Shown piece by piece: positions 13,381-16,621 of a DNA stretch of 16,621 nucleotides. The notes beneath the pieces are model-generated. The model searched no databases and was not told the origin of the DNA. It was given only the letters and a program-made list of their open reading frames with translations. Numbering within the stretch: position 1 is the stretch's first letter; each line of letters opens with the position of its first letter. Source of the DNA: an uncultured Collinsella sp. (GTDB lineage: Bacteria > Actinomycetota > Coriobacteriia > Coriobacteriales > Coriobacteriaceae). The stretch lies in the NCBI GenBank assembly GCA_900751665.1, contig CAADSV010000077.1, positions 1 through 16,621 on the forward strand. Reading direction: 5' to 3'. Position numbers and translations under genes: made by a program.

Positions 13381-14736
13381 CTACTTAGGCGCATTGCCGC
13401 TTCGGTCGCGTTCGCTTTGCTCCACACGCCACTCTTCCCAGCCGCGGCCGGCAGGCTGCCAAAATGCACCGCGCTCCAGTCCCTCGGGCAAATAGCGCTG
13501 GTCGACCCAACCTTCGGGATAATCGTGCGGATACTTATACACACCGTATTCGTCGCTGCCCGGGCGATGACGGTCGCGCAGATAACTCGGCACCTCGCGC
13601 AGCCCACTTGAATGGATATCGGCCAGCGCCGCATCGATCGAAGCCTCGCAAGCGTTGGATTTTGGCGCCAAGCACACATAGAGCGCAGCCTGAGCCAGGT
13701 TAATGCGGCATTCGGGATAGCCAATGACCTCGGCAGACTTAAACGCGGCATGTGCCACCAAGAGCGCCTGCGGATCGGCGTTGCCGACGTCCTCGGAAGC
13801 ATGAATCATAATACGGCGCGCAATAAACTTGGGATCCTCTCCCGCATCAATCATGCGTGCAAGCCAATAGATCGTGGCATCGGGGTCACTACCGCGCATA
13901 GACTTAATAAACGCACTGATAATGTCGTAGTGCATGTCGCCGTTTTTGTCATACGAAAAGCCACGACGCGGGTTGGCAATCTTAACGTCATCCACGGTGA
14001 TGGGATAGCGCTCCCCCGCCGCCGGCGCTGGCGTCCCGTCCGTATCGGGACGCGTGACGGCGATCTCGCTCGCAAGCTCAAGCGTCGTGAGCGCCGAGCG
14101 AGCGTCGCCGGCGGCCAGCGCGCAGATGGTCTTGACCGTATCCTCATCGGCCGAGAACTTACCGTTCAGACCCTGCGGCGCCTCGAGCGCACGCTCGATG
14201 AGCGTCGCGATATCCTCGTCCTTTAAGTGATCGAGCTCCACCACGCGACCACGCGAGAGCAACGCCGAGTTGACCTCGAAGTACGGGTTCTCCGTCGTGG
14301 CGCCAATCATAATGACGGTACGGTTCTCAACTGCATGTAGCAGGGCATCCTGCTGCGACTTAGAGAAGCGATGAATCTCGTCGATGAACAAGATGGTGCG
14401 GCGGTCGTAGGTATTCAGGCGCGCCTTGGCCTCGTCAATCACGCGACGCAGATCCTTCACGGTACCCGTCACGGCGCTGACCTCGACAAACTCGCTCTTG
14501 GTATGGTTAGCGATAATGTGGGCCAGCGTCGTTTTGCCCGTACCGGCCGGCCCATACAGAATCACACTCGACAGAACGTCATGCTCAATCGCGGCACGTA
14601 GCCACGAACCCTTGCCCACGGCCTTTTGCTGGCCCACGTACTCGTCAAGCGAATTGGGGCGCATGCGCACCGCGAGCGGCGCATTTTTAAAGGAACGCTC
14701 GCGCGTCGAGGCAGAAAAAAGGTCGTCCATAGCCAT
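13381..14736 (-). CDS. rarA: RarA/MgsA replication-associated AAA+ recombination protein
   Basis: RarA (MgsA) is a clamp-loader-like ATPase that acts at stalled replication forks. The protein is about 451 residues from the start chosen. It has Walker A GPAGTGKTT (62-70), Walker B ILFIDEIHRF (115-124), sensor-1 ATTEN, and the SRGRVVEL segment with the arginine finger. The C-terminal tetramerisation part (about 270-420) includes HYDIISAFIKSMRGSDPDAT, the ARRIMIHASEDVG segment and GYPECRINLAQAA. The start is uncertain: in-frame ATG codons occur at 14745, 14736 and 14730 with only weak GGGA sequences upstream. I use 14736; MDDLFS at 14730 is equally plausible. It lies 54 bases after the dGTPase-like gene and may have its own promoter. 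Confidence 0.94.
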   Translation of the reverse strand: MAMDDLFSASTRERSFKNAPLAVRMRPNSLDEYVGQQKAVGKGSWLRAAIEHDVLSSVILYGPAGTGKTTLAHIIANHTKSEFVEVSAVTGTVKDLRRVIDEAKARLNTYDRRTILFIDEIHRFSKSQQDALLHAVENRTVIMIGATTENPYFEVNSALLSRGRVVELDHLKDEDIATLIERALEAPQGLNGKFSADEDTVKTICALAAGDARSALTTLELASEIAVTRPDTDGTPAPAAGERYPITVDDVKIANPRRGFSYDKNGDMHYDIISAFIKSMRGSDPDATIYWLARMIDAGEDPKFIARRIMIHASEDVGNADPQALLVAHAAFKSAEVIGYPECRINLAQAALYVCLAPKSNACEASIDAALADIHSSGLREVPSYLRDRHRPGSDEYGVYKYPHDYPEGWVDQRYLPEGLERGAFWQPAGRGWEEWRVEQSERDRSGNAPK

Positions 14737-14769
14737 CCCGTGCATCAATCAAAAACGTTTTCCACTAAC

Positions 14770-14775
14770 AGTATA
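14770..14775 (-). promoter_or_regulatory. Possible -10 element for rarA
   Basis: TATACT on the minus strand (14775-14770) matches 5 of 6 bases of the -10 consensus and lies about 35 bases before the rarA start. No good -35 is visible at 16-18 bases. Confidence 0.35.
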
Positions 14776-14785
14776 CCGAATATAT

Positions 14786-14801
14786 ACGAACTACCGTTCG
14801 T
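14786..14801. repeat. Inverted repeat over the dGTPase-like gene stop codon
   Basis: ACGAAC-TACC-GTTCGT is a perfect 6-bp hairpin, flanked by AT-rich sequence that extends the symmetry with a bulge. It spans the stop codon. There is no T-tract, so it is not a standard terminator; it might be an operator for rarA or an mRNA-stability hairpin. Confidence 0.45.
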
Positions 14802-16038
14802 TAATATAGGTACGGTGCGGAAACTCCAGACCAGGGAACAGCTTGCTCGTGAGCTCGCAGAAATAGCCGTCCGTCATGCTCGCGATGTAATCCACCACCG
14901 CTTGATCCTTGTCATCCTGCCAGGCATAGGTACGGTCGTAGTAGGAAAGCTGCTGCTCAATGCGAGAAATGTGGTGCTTAAAGATGTACGAGGACTCGTC
15001 GCCTTCGTTTATATCCTGCAGGCAACGGTCGTAGAGCTTTTCGAACGCCTCGCGCAGCTCCGCTTCGGAGTCGCCTTCGATGCCGCCCTTGCTATAGATC
15101 TTTACGTAGTTCTCGCGCTTGGCTCGGCGGATTTCCTCAAACAGCTCCTCGCTCATCTCGATGCGCGGCTTGCCATAGCTGTGCTCAACGATATCGATGG
15201 AGGCATGCGTAAGGATCCAGCTGTTGTATGCCCCACCCAGGCCATCGTCAAAAGCATCGGGCGACAGCAGGCCCGCCGCAATGGCGTCTTGGCGATCGCG
15301 CCCAACGTAGGCAAGGATATCCGAGATGCGGACCACGCAGCCTTCGAGCGTCATGGGACGCAGGTGCTCAATTGCGCTATAACCCGTGGCAATGCAATCC
15401 TCAACCGTCTGATCGAACTGGTCAAAGGAGCACATGTCCGAAAGCTCAAAAACACGCTGCTCGTACTCGCCGTTATGGCACAACACGCCATCGAGCGTCT
15501 GGAGCGACACGTTGCGGCCATACAGCGCATCGAGCACGCGGACCGACTGCACGTTATGGAAAAAGAAGCGGCCGGTACGCTCGTGGTAAATATCGTTGAG
15601 GAATCGCTCACCAGCATGGCCGAAGGGCGTGTGGCCCAAGTCGTGGCCTAAGCCAATCGCCTCGATCAGATCGCAGTTGAGCCCAAGGGCGCGACCGATA
15701 TCGCGCGCAATGCGCGAGACAAGCTGCACGTGCAGACCGCGGCGTGACAGGTCGTCGTTGCTACGAAAGCTAAAGACCTGCGTTTTGCCTGCATAACGGG
15801 TGTACGCCGGAAGATGAAGAATCTTTTCGGTATCGCGCATAAATGCCGGTCGCATAAGCGTGCCTTTGTCGGCAGCGCGATCAATACGACGAATGACCTG
15901 GTTGTCGTTGCAACGATACGGGTTGACAGAACCCGAAGCACGATCGGCGGAAATGCGCTCGACAAGCTCGGGCGACAACGCCGACGGAATACGGTCCATG
16001 CGCGCCTTAATGACGGCCGTTTCTTGATTAGTTGCCAT
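14791..16038 (-). CDS. dGTPase-like deoxynucleoside triphosphate triphosphohydrolase (HD domain)
   Basis: Enzymes of this family split dNTPs into deoxynucleoside and triphosphate, adjusting dNTP pools. The 415-residue protein has RYAGKTQVF (81-89), the first metal histidine H103 (GLHVQLVSRIARDIGRALGL), the HD pair H132-D133 in GLGHDLGHTPFGHAGERF (129-146) with H136 and H141, and a downstream D in the ISDILAYVGRD segment. The length and motifs fit the dGTPase-like subfamily of Gram-positive bacteria, whose nucleotide preference varies. I chose the ATG at 16038 because AAGGAG lies 6 bases upstream; the longer frame adds nine residues without a good site. It follows the prepilin peptidase gene by 31 bases and is probably co-transcribed with it. 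Confidence 0.9.
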   Translation of the reverse strand: MATNQETAVIKARMDRIPSALSPELVERISADRASGSVNPYRCNDNQVIRRIDRAADKGTLMRPAFMRDTEKILHLPAYTRYAGKTQVFSFRSNDDLSRRGLHVQLVSRIARDIGRALGLNCDLIEAIGLGHDLGHTPFGHAGERFLNDIYHERTGRFFFHNVQSVRVLDALYGRNVSLQTLDGVLCHNGEYEQRVFELSDMCSFDQFDQTVEDCIATGYSAIEHLRPMTLEGCVVRISDILAYVGRDRQDAIAAGLLSPDAFDDGLGGAYNSWILTHASIDIVEHSYGKPRIEMSEELFEEIRRAKRENYVKIYSKGGIEGDSEAELREAFEKLYDRCLQDINEGDESSYIFKHHISRIEQQLSYYDRTYAWQDDKDQAVVDYIASMTDGYFCELTSKLFPGLEFPHRTYINER

Positions 16039-16069
16039 GGCATGCTCCTTAAGAAGGATGCGCAAACGG

Positions 16070-16492
16070 TTACAACGTGCAGCCCACGACCTCGATTATG
16101 GCAAAAATCGGCACCAAAAACGGGAGCAATGGCAGGGAGCGCGATTTTGTGAAGAGGCAGGAGAGGGCAAGGACCAGGAGCGCGACGGCAAATGCTACGA
16201 TGCCGCCCAGAGGGTCAAGCGTGCAAAGCGCGAAGAGCGCCTTGACGTCCCCCATGCCGATGCCGGGGGCGTGGCGGACACGACGCCAGAGTGACTCAGT
16301 AAGCACAAGGGCAAGGTAGACGATGACCGCAAGACCGGCATGGTCAAGCGCAGTGTTAACGCCCTTGTCGAGCAAAACGCCCGCTAACGCCGCCACCGCA
16401 CACACGCCGGCAAGCTCATTGGGAAACCGTCGCTCACGGGCATCAACCACCGCACCGGCAAAGATGCAAATCCAAAATGGGATGTAGGGCAT
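16070..16492 (-). CDS. A24 family prepilin peptidase (TadV/CpaA-like)
   Basis: The 140-residue membrane protein has the two catalytic aspartates of aspartic prepilin peptidases: D17 in GAVVDARERRFPN, and D82 in GMGDVK (79-84), the conserved GxGD motif. About five to six hydrophobic helices fill the rest. It has no N-terminal methylation domain, as in TadV/CpaA and archaeal FlaK-type enzymes. It should cleave leader peptides of type IV or Tad pilins, but no pilin gene is in the window. The ATG at 16492 is preceded by AAGGAGG with 6-base spacing, which rules in this start over the reading frame beginning at 16537. An IS end lies about 53 bases upstream, so the native promoter may have been displaced. 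Confidence 0.85.
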   Translation of the reverse strand: MPYIPFWICIFAGAVVDARERRFPNELAGVCAVAALAGVLLDKGVNTALDHAGLAVIVYLALVLTESLWRRVRHAPGIGMGDVKALFALCTLDPLGGIVAFAVALLVLALSCLFTKSRSLPLLPFLVPIFAIIEVVGCTL

Positions 16493-16498
16493 CGTGCA

Positions 16499-16505
16499 CC
16501 TCCTT
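16499..16505 (-). promoter_or_regulatory. Ribosome-binding site deciding the prepilin peptidase start
   Basis: AAGGAGG on the minus strand lies 6 bases before the ATG at 16492. It shows that the gene is intact at its 5' end despite the nearby insertion sequence. Confidence 0.85.
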
Positions 16506-16520
16506 GGGCAGCTACTCGAA

Positions 16521-16544
16521 AGCAAAAACCACCACAAAGGTGCC
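16521..16544 (-). terminator. Possible 3' half of a split intrinsic terminator
   Basis: The minus strand reads CCTTTGTGGTGG then TTTTTGC directly next to the IS end. This looks like the right arm and T-tract of a terminator, but the matching left arm (CCACCACAAAGG) is not present; the IS occupies its place. A short CACC/GGTG hairpin is all that can form now. Confidence 0.35.
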
Positions 16545-16621
16545 TGTGAACTGCGCCCCGAAACTTGGACTGAATAAATAGCGACTACGCCGCAAGGGCC
16601 CGGTTCCGGAACTCCTCCGGC
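16545..16621 (-). mobile_element. IS3-family (IS150-like) insertion sequence, one end
   Basis: From about 16545 (possibly 16547) the plus strand reads TGAACTGCGCCCCGAAACTT followed by GGAC, which resembles the terminal inverted repeats of IS150-group elements, beginning with TG. It is followed inward by the end of a transposase reading frame on the minus strand. The rest of the element, the other inverted repeat and the target duplication lie beyond the window. Confidence 0.75.
16585..16621 (-). CDS. IS3-family transposase OrfB, C-terminal end (partial)
   Basis: Only the last codons are present: PEEFRNRALAA then TAG (16587-16585). IS3-family OrfB (DDE integrase-type) transposases commonly end with an SPxEFRxxxLAA-like sequence, and the stop lies about 40 bases from the element terminus, as expected. 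The transposase reads toward the prepilin peptidase gene. Too little is visible to tell whether the copy is functional. Confidence 0.7.
   Translation of the reverse strand, partial: PEEFRNRALAA

Noticed and set aside
14626..15651. A 341-codon plus-strand frame opposite the rarA and dGTPase-like genes.
   Set aside because: It spans the junction of two real minus-strand genes and has no recognisable motif.

Overview
The window looks like a chromosomal housekeeping segment of a Coriobacteriia actinobacterium, most likely Collinsella or a close relative. This is inferred from the moderately high GC content, the mix of Gram-positive gene families, and a gene order (efp, Asp23-family gene, nusB, xseB, tlyA) that is a shortened version of the Bacillus efp-accB-accC-yqhY-nusB-folD-xseA-xseB-ispA-dxs-tlyA order. 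No rRNA, tRNA or CRISPR was seen. All 20 supported coding regions, including two partial ones at the window edges, lie on the minus strand, so transcription runs from high to low coordinates. No gene-free stretch exceeds about 135 bases.

From the right (upstream) edge: 16545-16621 is the end of an IS3-family (IS150-like) insertion sequence with the last 12 transposase codons. Next come a compact A24 prepilin peptidase gene, a dGTPase-like HD hydrolase gene, and rarA/mgsA, an AAA+ replication-repair ATPase. After a 95-base gap comes a tightly packed stress-type operon (13285-10126): a DUF948-like membrane coiled-coil protein, a degenerate RsbW-like anti-sigma protein, a SigB/SigF-type sigma factor and an AI-2E family membrane protein. 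It ends in a strong terminator whose T-tract overlaps the -35 box of alaS.

The operon from 9973 to 3374 is alaS, ruvX, mltG, yqeG-like HAD phosphatase, aroK, then a 3-dehydroquinate synthase homologue that has lost most catalytic residues. A 9-bp-stem terminator lies between it and an M24 Xaa-Pro peptidase gene. That gene has its own terminator at 2045-2088. A promoter with a perfect TATAAT then drives efp, the Asp23 gene, nusB, xseB and tlyA; tlyA runs off the left edge.

Functionally the segment combines translation (alaS, efp, tlyA, peptidase), transcription control (nusB, sigma and anti-sigma), cell-wall synthesis (mltG), DNA maintenance (ruvX, rarA, xseB, dGTPase) and a remnant of shikimate metabolism. 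I see no clearly new system. The most interesting points are the inactive-looking AroB paralogue coupled to an intact AroK, the anti-sigma protein lacking its ATP-binding N-box asparagine, the G9 tract with a likely frame break in tlyA, and an IS that appears to have split a terminator.
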